The notes: generated from the sequence alone by a model not told the origin. A DNA stretch of 64,000 nt from Colwellia sp. MB3u-45 (GCF_014077005.1 NZ_JACGVC010000033.1:159772-223771), one strand, 5' to 3'; counted from the stretch's first letter, positions 30,634-39,720 are shown. Numbers and translations are program-made.

Positions 30634-30745
30634 CATCTATGGTCATTTAACCTTATTTGACATGAGTTACCTATGTTAAATGAAAGCTATGTTAAATAGT
30701 GAAATGGTTAAATTTATTAAATAATAAATATGTTAACTGAAAAGC

Positions 30746-30775
30746 AAACCCACTTAATAGTAGATAAGTGGGTTT
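30746..30775. terminator. Inverted repeat downstream of greA
   Basis: AAACCCACTTA and TAAGTGGGTTT pair around an 8-base loop (30757-30764). The outer A/T bases give a bidirectional terminator shape between convergent greA and the rhodanese gene. Confidence 0.75.
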
Positions 30776-30786
30776 AAGGTGATTAA

Positions 30787-30826
30787 AACCAGTGACATTA
30801 ATTTATAATATGTTACTGGTTTTTTT
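30787..30826 (+). terminator. Terminator overlapping the 3' end of the rhodanese gene
   Basis: AACCAGTGACAT and ATGTTACTGGTT form a 12-bp stem with one G-U pair, followed by TTTTTT on the plus strand. Its right arm contains the stop codon of the minus-strand rhodanese gene (30813-30815). It would stop plus-strand transcription from greA. Confidence 0.8.
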
Positions 30827-31157
30827 GTGCTAGACAAACATTGTTATGATCGCAACTAATCGCTTTAACATTAGTATAGCCAATGCGTTGCAGCTGCTCA
30901 GCAGCCAATGTGGCACGACCACCAGAAGCGCAATGGAGATAAATTTCCATATCCGCGTTAGTACAATATTTAGCAATGTTCATCTCTAATACACCACGTG
31001 GAATGTTTATTGAATTTGTTACTGGTGAGGCAGCCGTCTCAGCAGGCTCTCTAACATCAATAAATGTGGCATTTTTGTGCGTAAATGCTTGTGCGGCGCT
31101 AACACAATCAACAGAGTTTTTAGCTTGTGCAACTAACTCAGGTACCGATAAAATCAT
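30813..31157 (-). CDS. Rhodanese-like sulfurtransferase, single domain
   Basis: The 114-aa protein is one rhodanese domain. The active-site loop is HCASGGRA, with the persulfide-forming Cys, followed by AAEQLQRIGYTNV. The N-terminal FIDVREPAETAASPVTNSINIPRG is the characteristic first half of the fold. No signal peptide is visible, so it is probably cytosolic, like GlpE or PspE homologues without export. The substrate and acceptor cannot be predicted. It is monocistronic between greA and yhbY. Confidence 0.88.
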   Translation of the reverse strand: MILSVPELVAQAKNSVDCVSAAQAFTHKNATFIDVREPAETAASPVTNSINIPRGVLEMNIAKYCTNADMEIYLHCASGGRATLAAEQLQRIGYTNVKAISCDHNNVCLAQKNQ

Positions 31158-31336
31158 TCTAAACCTTACATAAATTTATGTGATAGCTATAGTCTATGCT
31201 AAGCATAAAACTTTGTATATTAGTTTTTTCTAATATTTGCTTTTTCTAATGTTTAGTTTGGTGGTTCGTTTCATTAGCAGCAAGCTAGTCATTTATGGAT
31301 GAGTTTGGTTTTAACAAAATATAAAGTCCAAGACAT

Positions 31337-31362
31337 AAAAAAAGAGCCGAAGCCCTTTTTTA
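31337..31362 (-). terminator. Terminator after yhbY
   Basis: On the minus strand AAGGGC-TTCG-GCTCTT forms a hairpin with a UUCG-type loop and flanking A/T runs, about 20 bases past the yhbY stop. Confidence 0.8.
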
Positions 31363-31385
31363 CATTACCAAAGCATTTAAATTAA

Positions 31386-31682
31386 TTACATTTTTGGTAT
31401 ACGAATTTTCTTTTCTTCTGTTTGGCGAAAGATAACTAAGGTTTTACCGATCACTTGTACTTGAGTTGAATTAGTTTCACGACCAATAGCTTCAATAATA
31501 AGTGCTTTGGTTTCACGATCTTCTGTAGGGATTTTAATCTTAATTAATTCATGGTGGTTTAACGCGTAGTCAATTTCTGCAACTACTGCTTCGGTAAGGC
31601 CGTTATTACCTAGTAATACAACGGGTTTAAGGCTATGTGCCAGACCTTTTAAATACTGGATTTGTTTTTTATTTAAGTTCAT
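31386..31682 (-). CDS. yhbY: Ribosome-associated RNA-binding protein YhbY (CRM domain)
   Basis: The 98-aa protein is a stand-alone CRS1-YhbY (CRM) RNA-binding domain that associates with pre-50S ribosomal subunits. It starts MNLNKKQIQYLKGLAHSLKP, almost identical to E. coli YhbY (97 aa). The GxxG loop is in LLGNNGLTEAVVAEID, followed by HHELIKIKI and TQVQVIGKTLVIFR. I chose the ATG at 31682 by homology; an in-frame TTG six bases earlier is also possible. It is divergent from rlmE, as in E. coli. Confidence 0.95.
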   Translation of the reverse strand: MNLNKKQIQYLKGLAHSLKPVVLLGNNGLTEAVVAEIDYALNHHELIKIKIPTEDRETKALIIEAIGRETNSTQVQVIGKTLVIFRQTEEKKIRIPKM

Positions 31683-31899
31683 TAACAATTATCATTACAA
31701 GTTAGCTTGAATTTTTGCTATTTTAACTCCATCTAGTGTGTATTACTAATTTTGTTTACGAAGTGTCAGCTTTTTACCGTATTTTTATGGTTTTTTTTTG
31801 GTTAATATAGTCATGTCGTTATTTTATTGGCAAATAAGACAAATCGGTATCTCGAAATGCAAGCAAGCTTTAAACAACAAAAATATATAAGTGGATTGA

Positions 31900-32529
31900 A
31901 TGAGTAAGAATAAAGTCAGTGTCAGTAGTGCCCGATGGCTAAAAGAGCACTTTGATGATGAATATGTAAAAAAAGCACAAAGATTGGGCCTACGCTCACG
32001 TGCTATTTTTAAAATTGAAGAGATAAATAATAAAGATAAATTGATCAAGCCTGGTATGAAGGTGGTTGATTTAGGTGCGGCTCCTGGCGGTTGGTCTGAA
32101 TACGCCACGAAAGTGGTTGGTGATAACGGGCAAGTTGTTGCATGTGATATTTTAGCAATGGCCCCTATTGCCGGTGTTGATTTCCTGCAAGGTGACTTTC
32201 GCGAAGAAGCGGTACTCAATGCTTTATTAACTCGCATTAATGGTAAGAATATCGACGTTGTTATGTCTGATATGGCAGCAAATTTTACTGGTAATGATAC
32301 TGCAGACGCGGCCCGTAGCATGTATTTAGTGGAACTAGCACTTGATATGTGCAATCAAGTTTTAAAGAAAGACGGCGCTTTTGTAGTGAAAGTGTTTCAA
32401 GGAGAGGGCTTTGAGCAATTTATGAAAGATGCTCGAGTCGCATTTAAAACCGTTAGAACTCGCAAGCCTGAATCATCACGTGCTCGTTCACGTGAAGTTT
32501 ATCTTGTGGCGACTGGCTTTAAATTGTAG
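31900..32529 (+). CDS. rlmE: 23S rRNA (uridine-2'-O)-methyltransferase RlmE (RrmJ/FtsJ)
   Basis: The 209-aa enzyme methylates U2552 of 23S rRNA in the A loop during late 50S assembly. The SAM-binding motif is [15 protein letters not shown] (residues 55-69). The catalytic tetrad is intact with the same numbering as E. coli: Lys38, Asp124, Lys164 and Glu199. Length equals E. coli RlmE. ftsH follows after 68 bases, the conserved rlmE-ftsH pair. Confidence 0.98.
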   Translation: MSKNKVSVSSARWLKEHFDDEYVKKAQRLGLRSRAIFKIEEINNKDKLIKPGMKVVDLGAAPGGWSEYATKVVGDNGQVVACDILAMAPIAGVDFLQGDFREEAVLNALLTRINGKNIDVVMSDMAANFTGNDTADAARSMYLVELALDMCNQVLKKDGAFVVKVFQGEGFEQFMKDARVAFKTVRTRKPESSRARSREVYLVATGFKL

Positions 32530-32597
32530 TAAATTATAGTATATTGGGTGGAATTATTTCATCGCACCATTTTGAACATTAGCAAGAGGTCATTAAG

Positions 32598-34559
32598 TTG
32601 AGCGATATGGCAAAAAATCTTATTTTATGGTTAGTTATTGCAGTTGTATTGATGTCTGTCTTCCAAAGTTTTACCCCTGGAAGCGGCAAAGAACAACAAG
32701 TGGATTACACACAATTTGTCCAAGACGTACGTCAAGGTCAAATTAGAGAGGTCGACGTTGATAGAAACGGCGTCATTAATGGTATTAAACGTAGCGGCGA
32801 AAATTTCGTTACCGTTATTCCTGGTGGCTATGATCGTGATTTAATCAACGATTTAGTGAAGCAAGGTGTTAATGCATCAGGTGAGTTACCGGAAGAAACT
32901 AGTTTTTTAACTACTATTTTTGTTTCTTGGTTCCCCATGATATTGCTTATTGGTGTATGGATTTTCTTCATGCGTCAAATGCAAGGTGGTGGTGGTAAAG
33001 GCGCGATGAGCTTCGGTAAATCGAAAGCGCGTTTATTAGGTGAAGATCAAGTTAAAACTACTTTTGCCGATGTTGCGGGTTGTGACGAAGCAAAAGAAGA
33101 AGTTGCTGAATTAGTAGATTATCTAAAAGAGCCTTCACGCTTTCAAAAATTAGGTGGTCGCATTCCATCAGGTGTTTTACTGGTTGGACAGCCAGGTACG
33201 GGTAAAACCTTGCTAGCTAAGGCTATTGCGGGTGAAGCGAAAGTACCTTTCTTTACCATCTCTGGTTCAGACTTTGTTGAAATGTTTGTCGGTGTGGGTG
33301 CTTCTCGTGTTCGTGATATGTTTGAACAAGCGAAGAAAGCTGCGCCTTGTATTATCTTTATCGATGAAATTGATGCTGTAGGTCGCCAACGTGGTGCTGG
33401 TATGGGTGGCGGTAATGATGAGCGTGAACAAACACTAAACCAAATGCTAGTTGAAATGGATGGTTTTGAAGGTAATGAAGGCGTTATTGTTATTGCCGCC
33501 ACTAACCGCCCTGACGTATTAGATCCAGCATTATTACGCCCTGGTCGTTTTGACCGTCAGGTGACTGTTGGTTTACCTGATATTCGTGGTCGTGAACAAA
33601 TTCTTAAAGTGCATATGCGCAAAGTACCTTTAGGTGATGATGTTAAAGCATCAGTTATTGCTCGTGGTACCCCTGGCTTTTCAGGTGCTGATTTAGCTAA
33701 TTTAGTTAACGAAGCCGCTTTATTTGCTGCACGTTCAGCACGTCGCGTTGTTGGTATGGCTGAATTTGAAAAAGCAAAAGATAAAATCATGATGGGCTCT
33801 GAGCGCCGTTCTATGGTGATGAGTGAGTCAGAGAAAGAAATGACCGCATATCATGAAGCAGGACACGCCATTGTGGGTCGTTTAGTGCCAGATCATGATC
33901 CAGTGTATAAAGTCAGTATTATGCCGCGTGGTCGTGCCCTAGGTGTTACTATGTACTTACCGGAACAAGACCGTTTTAGTCACAGTAAGCAGCATTTAGA
34001 AAGTAATATCTCATCTTTATATGGTGGTCGTATTGCAGAAGAACTTATTTACGGTTTTGACAACGTATCAACGGGTGCTTCAAATGACATTGAACGTGCA
34101 ACACAACTTGCACGTAAAATGGTCACGCAGTGGGGCTTTTCTCAAAAAATGGGTCCTATGCTATTTGCTGAAGAAGAAGGTGAAGTATTTTTAGGTAGAT
34201 CATCGTCTAAGTCGTTAAATATGTCTGATGAAACTGCCCGTGCTATTGATGACGAAATTAAAGACTTCATTAATCGTAACTATGAACGTGCGTCAACTAT
34301 CTTAAAAGAAAATGAAGATATTTTACATGCGATGAAAGATGCCTTAATGGAATATGAAACTATTGATGCATTGCAAGTTGACGATTTAATGAATCGCACT
34401 AAAGTTCGTCCACCAGCTGATTTTGGTGCCAATGACTCTGATGGTAAATCAGATAATAATGCCGATTCTAGCAAACCATCAGAAAAAGCAGATGAAGATA
34501 AAAAACCATCAGTTGAGCCTACTAGCGCCGATGATGCTTCAGATGCTCCTGCTAAATAA
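32598..34559 (+). CDS. ftsH: ATP-dependent zinc metalloprotease FtsH
   Basis: The 653-aa inner-membrane AAA+ protease degrades sigma-32, LpxC and misassembled membrane proteins. There are two N-terminal membrane helices (about residues 8-25 and 100-123) around a periplasmic domain. Walker A is GQPGTGKT, where E. coli has GPPGTGKT. The zinc site is HEAGH and the second region of homology is [20 protein letters not shown]. The acidic, low-complexity tail ([18 protein letters not shown] and beyond) is typical. I chose the TTG at 32598: GAGGT lies 7 bases upstream, while the ATG nine bases later is too far away. Confidence 0.97.
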   Translation: MSDMAKNLILWLVIAVVLMSVFQSFTPGSGKEQQVDYTQFVQDVRQGQIREVDVDRNGVINGIKRSGENFVTVIPGGYDRDLINDLVKQGVNASGELPEETSFLTTIFVSWFPMILLIGVWIFFMRQMQGGGGKGAMSFGKSKARLLGEDQVKTTFADVAGCDEAKEEVAELVDYLKEPSRFQKLGGRIPSGVLLVGQPGTGKTLLAKAIAGEAKVPFFTISGSDFVEMFVGVGASRVRDMFEQAKKAAPCIIFIDEIDAVGRQRGAGMGGGNDEREQTLNQMLVEMDGFEGNEGVIVIAATNRPDVLDPALLRPGRFDRQVTVGLPDIRGREQILKVHMRKVPLGDDVKASVIARGTPGFSGADLANLVNEAALFAARSARRVVGMAEFEKAKDKIMMGSERRSMVMSESEKEMTAYHEAGHAIVGRLVPDHDPVYKVSIMPRGRALGVTMYLPEQDRFSHSKQHLESNISSLYGGRIAEELIYGFDNVSTGASNDIERATQLARKMVTQWGFSQKMGPMLFAEEEGEVFLGRSSSKSLNMSDETARAIDDEIKDFINRNYERASTILKENEDILHAMKDALMEYETIDALQVDDLMNRTKVRPPADFGANDSDGKSDNNADSSKPSEKADEDKKPSVEPTSADDASDAPAK

Positions 34560-34577
34560 TTAGCAAGATAGCATTAA

Positions 34578-34623
34578 GAGCCCCAATGGTTTAAATCATT
34601 CGATTTATTAACTATTGGGGCTT
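34578..34623 (+). terminator. Terminator after ftsH
   Basis: GAGCCCCAATGGT and ACTATTGGGGCTT form a long stem with one mismatch around a 20-base loop, followed by a short T-rich stretch. Confidence 0.75.
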
Positions 34624-34692
34624 TATATTATGTAAAGTTTGATTATTTATTTCCATTGCTATTAATTAACAAAAATCAACAGAGAGAATGCG

Positions 34693-35529
34693 GTGTTAAA
34701 TCGTCTTAATTTTTCAAATTCATTAGTAGATTTATCAACACCACAGGTAATGGGTATTCTTAATGTTACGCCTGATTCCTTTTCAGATGGTGGCAAATAT
34801 ACGCAATTCGATTATGCGCTTGAGCAAGCTGAGCAGATGATTGCTGATGGCGCTATCATTATTGATATTGGCGGCGAGTCAACACGGCCTGGCGCTAAAG
34901 CGGTTAGCGAAAGCGATGAATTAGCACGGGTTATTCCGGTATTAAAGGCAATTAAACAACGATTTAATATTGTAGTCTCTATTGATACCAGTAAAGCCTC
35001 AGTGATGAGTGCTGCGATAGACGCGGGCGCTGATATGATCAATGACGTGCGTGCATTGCAAAACGATGGCTGTTTAGCCGCTATTGCCAACAGTAATATT
35101 CCGGTTTGTTTAATGCATATGCAAGGCATACCTAAAAACATGCAAAATAGCCCAAGCTATGACGATGTTATTAATGATATTATAGTGTTTTTTCAACAAC
35201 GTATTGACACTTGCATAAGCGCGGGCATCGCCCGAGAGCGGCTCATATTAGACCCAGGTTTTGGCTTTGGAAAAACCCTAGAGCAAAACTTTTATTTGCT
35301 GGCCAATTTGTCTAAATTTAATCAATTAGGTTTACCTTTACTTGCCGGTTTGTCGCGTAAGTCTATGATTGGAAATTTGTTAAACCGAGAGGTTGAACAA
35401 CGTCTTGCGGGCAGTTTAGCTACTGCAATTATTGCAGCCCAGCAAGGAGCCCATATTATTCGCGTTCACGATGTTCAAGAAACGGTGGACGCATTAAAAG
35501 TATTAAAAGCGGTAACTGATCAGCAATAA
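34693..35529 (+). CDS. folP: Dihydropteroate synthase
   Basis: The 278-aa TIM-barrel enzyme condenses p-aminobenzoate with hydroxymethyl-dihydropterin pyrophosphate in folate synthesis and is the sulfonamide target. The first signature is MGILNVTPDSFSDGGKY (residues 20-36), the second DIGGESTRPGAKAV. Later motifs LDPGFGFGKTLEQNF and GLSRKSMIG are intact. Translation probably starts at GTG (34693), as no in-frame ATG fits. Order ftsH-folP-glmM is conserved in E. coli. Confidence 0.97.
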   Translation: MLNRLNFSNSLVDLSTPQVMGILNVTPDSFSDGGKYTQFDYALEQAEQMIADGAIIIDIGGESTRPGAKAVSESDELARVIPVLKAIKQRFNIVVSIDTSKASVMSAAIDAGADMINDVRALQNDGCLAAIANSNIPVCLMHMQGIPKNMQNSPSYDDVINDIIVFFQQRIDTCISAGIARERLILDPGFGFGKTLEQNFYLLANLSKFNQLGLPLLAGLSRKSMIGNLLNREVEQRLAGSLATAIIAAQQGAHIIRVHDVQETVDALKVLKAVTDQQ

Positions 35530-35597
35530 ACGGTTACGTTAAACAGTGATGTATTAAAAAGGCTAATGCTAAAGCGATTAGCACAAGGGAGAAAGTA

Positions 35598-36935
35598 ATG
35601 TCAGAAAGAAGATATTTTGGTACCGATGGAATTCGTGGCTTAGTCGGTCAATACCCAATTACCCCAAAATTTGTGATGAAATTAGGTTATGCCGCCGGTC
35701 GTGTTTTGGCTGCACAAGGCACTAAAAAGGTCTTAATTGGCAAAGATACTCGTATTTCAGGCTACATGCTGGAATCTGCATTAGAAGCGGGCCTTTCTGC
35801 CGCAGGTATCGATGTAGGCCTATTAGGGCCAATGCCAACACCCGCTATTGCTTATTTAACCAAAACTTTTCGTGCTGAAGCCGGTATTGTGATTAGTGCT
35901 TCGCATAATCCATATTACGATAATGGTATTAAGTTTTTTTGTCAAAACGGCCAAAAGTTACCTGATGATGTTGAATTAGCCATTGAAGCTGAATTAGACA
36001 AAGACATGGGCTGTGTTGAATCAGCGCACTTAGGCAAAGTTACGCGTATTGCTGATGCAGCAGGTCGCTATATCGAATTCTGTAAGAGTAATTTTCCAAG
36101 TCACTACTCATTAAAAGGTATGAAAATTGTAGTCGATTGTGCGCATGGCGCAACATACCATATTGCCCCTAGTGTTTTTCGCGAGCTAGGCGCCGAAGTG
36201 ATTGAAATAGGTACTTCACCTAATGGCACCAATATTAATCATGAATGTGGAGCCACATCGATGGCAGCCATCAGTGCTGCGGTTATTGAGCACCAAGCTG
36301 ATTTAGGTATTGCACTCGATGGTGATGGTGACCGCTTAATGATGGTTGATCACACAGGTTATGTGATGGATGGTGATGAAAGTGTTTATGTTATCGCTTG
36401 TAACGACTTAAAAAATGGTAAAATTGACGGTGGTGTTGTTGGTACTTTGATGAGCAACATGGGCTTAGAGCTTGCCCTTGCTGATTTAGATGTGCCATTT
36501 GCCCGCAGTAAGGTGGGTGACCGCTATGTCATGGAAATGCTAAAGCAAAAAGGCTGGAAATTAGGCGCAGAAAACTCAGGACATGTCATTAACTTAAATC
36601 ATACCTCAACAGGTGATGGTATTATTGCTGCATTGAATGTATTAACGGCTGTGTGTAATACCGGTAAAACATTATTTGAATTACGCCAAGGCATGAAAAA
36701 ATTACCACAGATTTTAGTCAATGTAAGGTTTTCAGGTAACAGCGATCCTTTAATTGATCGTGATGTTGTTGCCGCGGTGAATAAAGTTAATGAAATATTA
36801 ACGGGTCGCGGTCGTGTGCTATTAAGAAAATCAGGTACTGAACCCTTAATTCGTGTGATGGTTGAAGGCCCTGAACATCATGAAGTTACTGGCTTAGCAC
36901 ATGAAATTGCCGAGGCTGTAAAACAAGCTTTTTAG
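35598..36935 (+). CDS. glmM: Phosphoglucosamine mutase
   Basis: The 445-aa enzyme turns glucosamine-6-P into glucosamine-1-P for peptidoglycan and LPS. The phosphorylated serine is Ser102 in [12 protein letters not shown]. The metal-binding loop is [12 protein letters not shown], the sugar-binding loop GAENSGHV, and the phosphate-binding loop [12 protein letters not shown]. Length is the same as E. coli GlmM (445 aa). It lies 68 bases after folP and is likely in the same transcript. Confidence 0.98.
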   Translation: MSERRYFGTDGIRGLVGQYPITPKFVMKLGYAAGRVLAAQGTKKVLIGKDTRISGYMLESALEAGLSAAGIDVGLLGPMPTPAIAYLTKTFRAEAGIVISASHNPYYDNGIKFFCQNGQKLPDDVELAIEAELDKDMGCVESAHLGKVTRIADAAGRYIEFCKSNFPSHYSLKGMKIVVDCAHGATYHIAPSVFRELGAEVIEIGTSPNGTNINHECGATSMAAISAAVIEHQADLGIALDGDGDRLMMVDHTGYVMDGDESVYVIACNDLKNGKIDGGVVGTLMSNMGLELALADLDVPFARSKVGDRYVMEMLKQKGWKLGAENSGHVINLNHTSTGDGIIAALNVLTAVCNTGKTLFELRQGMKKLPQILVNVRFSGNSDPLIDRDVVAAVNKVNEILTGRGRVLLRKSGTEPLIRVMVEGPEHHEVTGLAHEIAEAVKQAF

Positions 36936-37061
36936 TCAAGAATGTTAGTTGATTTTAACGGTCGAGTGAATAATGAGCAATTAAACATGATATTGCTTGA
37001 ATTACTTGTATCTTGCCGGCAGGTTAGTTAATATCTCGCCGCTTTGATTTAGGAATGAAAA

Positions 37062-37832
37062 ATGAATAGACGTGCAATAGTTGCAGCAAACTGGAAAATG
37101 AATGGCAGTTTGGCATTAGTCAACTCAATGGCTTCAGAGTTAAGTAAGGTTACGTTAAATAAAAATGTTGAAGTTGTCGTTTGTCCTAGCTTTCCATATT
37201 TAGCGGCATTTAGTTTGGCAAGTTCGAAGGCGAACTTAGCAAGCACGTTTAGTTTAGGTGCGCAAAACCTAAGTGAACATGCTAAAGGCGCTTTTACAGG
37301 TGAAGTATCAACATCAATGTTACAAGAAGTTGGTGTTAACTACGTTATTGTTGGACATTCTGAACGTCGTAGTATTTATAAAGAATCAAGTTCATTGGTT
37401 GCAGAAAAAGTTCAGGCGGCATTAGCTGCTGGCCTTAAACCTATTTTGTGTGTAGGTGAAAGTGAAGAAGAACGTGTAGCTGAACAAACCGAACTCGTTT
37501 TAGCCGCGCAATTACAGCCGGTTATTGATGAAATTGGTATTGAGAAATTTGTAGATGTTGTTATTGCGTACGAGCCTGTTTGGGCAATAGGTACTGGAAA
37601 AACAGCATCGCCAGAAATGGCACAAACAACCCATCAGTTTATACGCGAATTTATCGCGAAAATTGATGAAAACGTCGCAGTTAAAGTGCCATTGTTGTAT
37701 GGTGGCAGTGTCAATGCGACAAACTGTGAAGAATTATTTGCACAAGCTGATATCGATGGTGGATTAATCGGCGGTGCTAGTTTAAAAGCCGAGGAATTTA
37801 AAATAATTTGCTCGGCAGCAAAGGGAAAATAA
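37062..37832 (+). CDS. tpiA: Triosephosphate isomerase
   Basis: The 256-aa glycolytic enzyme interconverts dihydroxyacetone phosphate and glyceraldehyde-3-phosphate. The N-terminal ANWKMNG carries Asn10 and Lys12, the electrophilic His is in IVGHSERR, and the catalytic base is Glu in AYEPVWAIGTGKTA. The loop-7 region YGGSVNATN and the phosphate-binding GGLIGGASL are present. secG starts one base after its stop, so the two are co-translated. Confidence 0.98.
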   Translation: MNRRAIVAANWKMNGSLALVNSMASELSKVTLNKNVEVVVCPSFPYLAAFSLASSKANLASTFSLGAQNLSEHAKGAFTGEVSTSMLQEVGVNYVIVGHSERRSIYKESSSLVAEKVQAALAAGLKPILCVGESEEERVAEQTELVLAAQLQPVIDEIGIEKFVDVVIAYEPVWAIGTGKTASPEMAQTTHQFIREFIAKIDENVAVKVPLLYGGSVNATNCEELFAQADIDGGLIGGASLKAEEFKIICSAAKGK

Positions 37833-37833
37833 A

Positions 37834-38229
37834 ATGTTGTATCAAGTGTTAATTGTAGTGTATTTGATCGTTGCGTTGTGTTTAATTGGCTTAGTGCTGA
37901 TGCAACAAGGTAAGGGCGCAGATATGGGCGCATCATTTGGCGCTGGTTCATCAGCCACTATTTTTGGTTCAAGCGGTTCTGGTAACTTCTTAACAAAAGC
38001 GACAACTTACTTAGCGATAGCATTTTTTGCCATCAGCTTAGTTTTAGGTAACTTAACTGCTAACCGCGTTAATGCAACTGACGAGTGGAATAATATTGAA
38101 ACTCCTGCTGGGCAAATAGCTCCAGCGACAGATGCTATACCTACTGAGAGCGTTGAGCCTAAAGCTGAAAACGCTGACGTACCTGGTAGTGACGCTGCTG
38201 TAAAAAAAACTAGCGACGTACCAAACTAG
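37834..38229 (+). CDS. secG: Protein translocase subunit SecG
   Basis: The 131-aa protein is the small accessory subunit of the SecYEG channel. Two membrane segments are seen: VLIVVYLIVALCLIGLVLMQQ near the start (two pieces here: LIVVYLIVALCL, GLVLMQQ) and TTYLAIAFFAISLVLG at about residues 52-67. Between them is the conserved GKGADMGASFGAGSSATIFGS loop. A longer acidic tail (EPKAENADVPGSDAAVKK) than in E. coli (110 aa) is typical of marine relatives. tRNA-Leu follows, as in E. coli (secG-leuU). Confidence 0.96.
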   Translation: MLYQVLIVVYLIVALCLIGLVLMQQGKGADMGASFGAGSSATIFGSSGSGNFLTKATTYLAIAFFAISLVLGNLTANRVNATDEWNNIETPAGQIAPATDAIPTESVEPKAENADVPGSDAAVKKTSDVPN

Positions 38230-38242
38230 TTTTAAGATATTT

Positions 38243-38290
38243 GCAGATTTGGCGGAATTGGTAGACGCGCCACACTGAGGGGTTGTAGCC
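38243..38290 (+). pseudogene. Broken 5' half of a tRNA-Leu gene
   Basis: The 23 bases at 38250-38272 are identical to bases 38383-38405 of the intact tRNA-Leu(GAG), covering the D arm. The GAGGGG of the anticodon loop is also kept. The anticodon stem no longer pairs, and no variable arm, T arm or acceptor 3' strand follows. Instead, an AT-rich stretch carries two copies of the palindrome AAGTTAACTT (38296 and 38336). It cannot be functional. Confidence 0.85.
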
Positions 38291-38375
38291 TCAAAAAGTT
38301 AACTTGTTAATTAACCTCATTATTAGCAAGCTAGCAAGTTAACTTAGTAAAACAGATAGTATAGTTTAGTATTGC

Positions 38376-38460
38376 GCGGTTGTGGCGGAATTGGTAGACG
38401 CGCCAGCTTGAGGGGCTGGTGATTTAGGTCGTGGGGGTTCAAGTCCCCCCAACCGCACCA
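38376..38460 (+). tRNA. leuU: tRNA-Leu (anticodon GAG)
   Basis: The 85-base gene folds fully: acceptor GCGGTTG (38376-38382) with CAACCGC (38450-38456), anticodon stem CCAGC/GCTGG with loop TTGAGGG giving anticodon GAG, a variable arm typical of class II tRNAs, and a T arm GGGGGTTCAAGTCCCCC. CCA is encoded. Its position just after secG is the same as leuU in E. coli. Confidence 0.97.
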
Positions 38461-38477
38461 CTAAACTTATACAAATA

Positions 38478-38820
38478 GACATTTAAAGGCCGATTCGTAA
38501 TGAATCGGCCTTTTTTCGTTTGGTGCTAATTGGTATTTATTTGGTTGCTAATTATTCCTGGCGGGTTAGCAATATCGGCAGATACTTCCCTGACATAGAT
38601 CTTATATTTGTCTTCATCTTAGATAAAATTTATATTTTTAATCTGATATGTCACTCAATTAGTCGGCTTTCAAATAACCATCAAACCATCAAATCAATGC
38701 ACTTAAACTAAATGATGTATATTGTCATTAATGTTCGGGAAAGTGTCTAATAATCGCTGTTTAGAGTGTTCTGATGGGAAAGAACTACTTTAGCTATTGG
38801 TATTATTACGAATACTAACT
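38478..38820. repeat. Copy 1 of a diverged direct repeat (about 340 bases)
   Basis: This stretch, starting just after the tRNA-Leu 3' end and including its terminator, matches 62182-62506 in the same orientation. Identity by eye is around 80 percent, with scattered small gaps. Shared landmarks are the hairpin GGC(C/T)GATT...AATCGGCC, TTGGTTGCTAATTATTCCTGG, and GTGTTCTGATGGGAAAGAAC. Confidence 0.85.
38488..38516 (+). terminator. Terminator after tRNA-Leu
   Basis: GGCCGATTC and GAATCGGCC form a 9-bp stem around a 5-base loop, followed by TTTTTT, 28 bases past the tRNA. Confidence 0.95.
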
Positions 38821-38935
38821 TTGTGCGTAGTGCTGACATTACAGCTAAAAATCTTGCCATATATTTTCTAATAAATTAACTACTAGCGTAAACGATGTAA
38901 TGCCCTTTTATATGGAAGCCAGTATGATTTTTCGA

Positions 38936-38967
38936 GGTGTGTTACTAAGACGTCTTAGTAACACACC
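38936..38967. repeat. Perfect 32-base palindrome
   Basis: GGTGTGTTACTAAGAC is followed directly by its exact reverse complement, with no spacer. A second, imperfect version of the same palindrome lies at 39041-39073. Confidence 0.92.
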
Positions 38968-39040
38968 ATTTATTATAATAAACACTAAATAAAACCACTT
39001 AACCATATGAACTTAATGTGTTTTATTTGTTTTTTGTTTA

Positions 39041-39073
39041 GGTTGTATTACTGAGAGGTCTTAGTAACACGCC
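39041..39073. repeat. Second, imperfect copy of the palindrome
   Basis: GGTTGTATTACTGAGA and the right arm GGTCTTAGTAACACGCC resemble the 38936 element (GTCTTAGTAACAC is shared exactly). The pair is about 75 bases apart. Confidence 0.75.
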
Positions 39074-39191
39074 CTAATATATATGTGATTTAGCATTACT
39101 GGTTTCTAATGCTTTGAAAGTATGGGATATTGATGTTAATTAAATGTTATTTACGGTGCGTCTATCGCTAAGGCGTGTACATAATAAGCTG

Positions 39192-39711
39192 TTAGTTTGA
39201 AAGGGAAGTATGGAGTTAATTATCACCTCAGAGTATAAGGAAAGGCTTCACAATATTGTGAGTAGCTATCAAATACCAGTTGAGGGAATTGAAATTATTT
39301 CTGATATACAAGCTTGGTGTAAGGAACGAAATATTCCTGAAAAAAATGCACTTCTAACAGGTAAATGTCTAAAAAATAATAAAACAGGAAAACACTTAAT
39401 TCTATTACGCTCGGAGATTAGTGAAAGTATGCAGCGTTCAATTATCCGAGCAATAAGCATTCGAGGTTTCAGCGAAAAAATTAATTTACTTGAAACATCT
39501 TGGGGTTTCCTAAAACATTTATTATTCCACGAACTTGGTCATGCAAAAGATAATAGTTGGTCAGAAACTCAATGTGACGAGTGGGCATTTTCAATGATGG
39601 AGCAAGTTTCAAACTATAAGTCATTAAAACAGGACAAAAAATAGTTGGTTTTGTCCTGCGTCGCTTATTTTAACCAACTATTTTTTGCCTCTTAATGAGG
39701 CGTTAGCTAAT
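39192..39711 (+). mobile_element. Putative integron gene cassette 1
   Basis: The unit runs from a GTTAG at 39192, just before the metallopeptidase gene, to the GTTAG of the attC-like site at 39712. It contains one gene whose stop codon lies inside the recombination site, as is usual in cassettes. No integrase gene is in the window. Confidence 0.55.
39210..39644 (+). CDS. Small HELGH zinc metallopeptidase (ImmA/IrrE-like), cassette gene
   Basis: The 144-aa protein has the zinc-binding motif HELGH at about residues 109-113 (LLFHELGHAKDN), followed by ETQCDEWAFSMM, where the Glu/Asp-rich helix probably supplies the third ligand. This layout resembles the ImmA/IrrE group, which cleaves repressors or antitoxins, but no helix-turn-helix partner is present. 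The N-terminal half (ITSEYKERLHNIV...) is not recognisable to me. A GGGAAG precedes the ATG. The stop codon TAG (39642) lies within the stem of the attC-like site. Function is unknown; defence or toxin-antitoxin roles are possible. Confidence 0.65.
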   Translation: MELIITSEYKERLHNIVSSYQIPVEGIEIISDIQAWCKERNIPEKNALLTGKCLKNNKTGKHLILLRSEISESMQRSIIRAISIRGFSEKINLLETSWGFLKHLLFHELGHAKDNSWSETQCDEWAFSMMEQVSNYKSLKQDKK

Positions 39712-39717
39712 AAGGAA
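39614..39717 (+). other. attC-like recombination site 1
   Basis: The site has a perfect 15-bp inverted repeat, AAAAAATAGTTGGTT (39636-39650) and AACCAACTATTTTTT (39672-39686). It is flanked on the left by ATAAGTCATTAAAACAGGAC and on the right by CTTAATGAGGCGTTAGC. The left TCATTAAAA and the right CTTAATGAGG are partly complementary, and the right end has the GCGTTAG core of integron attC sites. The same flanks recur at 41106-41197. Confidence 0.7.
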
Positions 39718-39720
39718 TTT

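Noticed and set aside
31824..32354. 176-codon minus-strand frame across rlmE
   Set aside because: Antisense to rlmE, which has all four catalytic residues in place.
38243..38375. A second functional tRNA-Leu
   Set aside because: The anticodon stem does not pair, and no T arm or 3' acceptor strand is present.
38520..38711. A 63-codon plus-strand frame after tRNA-Leu
   Set aside because: It lies inside the direct repeat and is broken in the second copy by a frame change. No ribosome binding site, and similar conservation exists in another frame, so it is not a supported gene.
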